From: Candidatus Methanoperedens sp.
Lineage (GTDB): Archaea > Halobacteriota > Methanosarcinia > Methanosarcinales > Methanoperedenaceae
Direction of reading: 5' to 3'
NCBI GenBank assembly: GCA_028679855.1
Contig: JAJRAP010000318.1
Span: 1-5,755, forward strand
DNA: 5,755 nt
The stretch's first letter is position 1, and each line of letters opens with the position of its first letter. Positions 5,743 to 5,755 of the stretch are shown here, piece by piece. The notes beneath the pieces were generated by a model. The model saw nothing but the letters and a program-made list of their open reading frames with translations, did no database searches and had not been told where the DNA came from. The position numbers were made by a program, and so were the translations under genes.

Positions 5743-5755
5743 ATGGGGATGAAAA
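5743..5755 (+). CDS. Possible start of a next gene, cut by window edge
   Basis: An ATG at 5743, with another in frame at 5749, follows the ribosome site at 5724-5731. Only four codons (MGMK) are visible, so nothing can be said about the product. The GTG at 5738 has better spacing but hits a stop after four codons. Confidence 0.3.

Noticed and set aside
1..5755. CRISPR array, tRNA, rRNA or insertion sequence
   Set aside because: No regularly spaced repeats, cloverleaf-like segments, transposase motifs or terminal inverted repeats were seen on reading both strands.

Overview
The window suggests a mesophilic archaeon, most likely a methanogen-type euryarchaeon; this is an inference of moderate strength. 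The hints are: an A/T-rich TATA-like element (ATATATAA) about 27-30 nt ahead of a possible leaderless start of the radical SAM gene; a GGTGAG ribosome site that decides the start of the flavoprotein; frequent ATA and AGA/AGG codons; and a stand-alone cyanophycin-synthetase-type Mur ligase. A bacterium cannot be excluded, because lasso-type leader peptides are best known there and one TATAAT element is present near the end.

Layout. Positions 1-1191 (minus strand) hold the N-terminal 397 codons of a Mur-ligase family protein that runs off the left edge. About 370 bp of non-coding DNA follow, holding probable divergent promoters. At 1569-1718 (plus strand) lies a 49-residue peptide gene. Its leader fits the lasso-peptide pattern Y-x2-P-x-[LI]-x3-G-x5-T-x exactly, and the residue after this is the first of four glycines, with Glu at core position 8. 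Three plus-strand enzyme genes follow: a radical SAM protein (1846-3171), an FAD/NAD(P) Rossmann flavoprotein of the protoporphyrinogen-oxidase/UDP-galactopyranose-mutase-like type (3220-4551), and an extended-SDR nucleotide-sugar epimerase/dehydratase (about 4715-5638) with no normal start codon. At the right edge a ribosome site and ATG may begin another gene.

How they may work together. The peptide, radical SAM enzyme and flavoprotein look like a RiPP (ribosomally made, post-translationally modified peptide) locus in which the precursor has a lasso-type leader and core, yet no lasso cyclase (asparagine-synthetase-like), B1 recognition protein or B2 protease is in view. Either those genes lie outside the window or the leader has been adopted by a radical-SAM/flavin system. 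The epimerase, and possibly the flavoprotein, could instead belong to a surface-glycan or nucleotide-sugar cluster next door. The divergent Mur ligase makes amide bonds as a family, but its link to the peptide is only positional.
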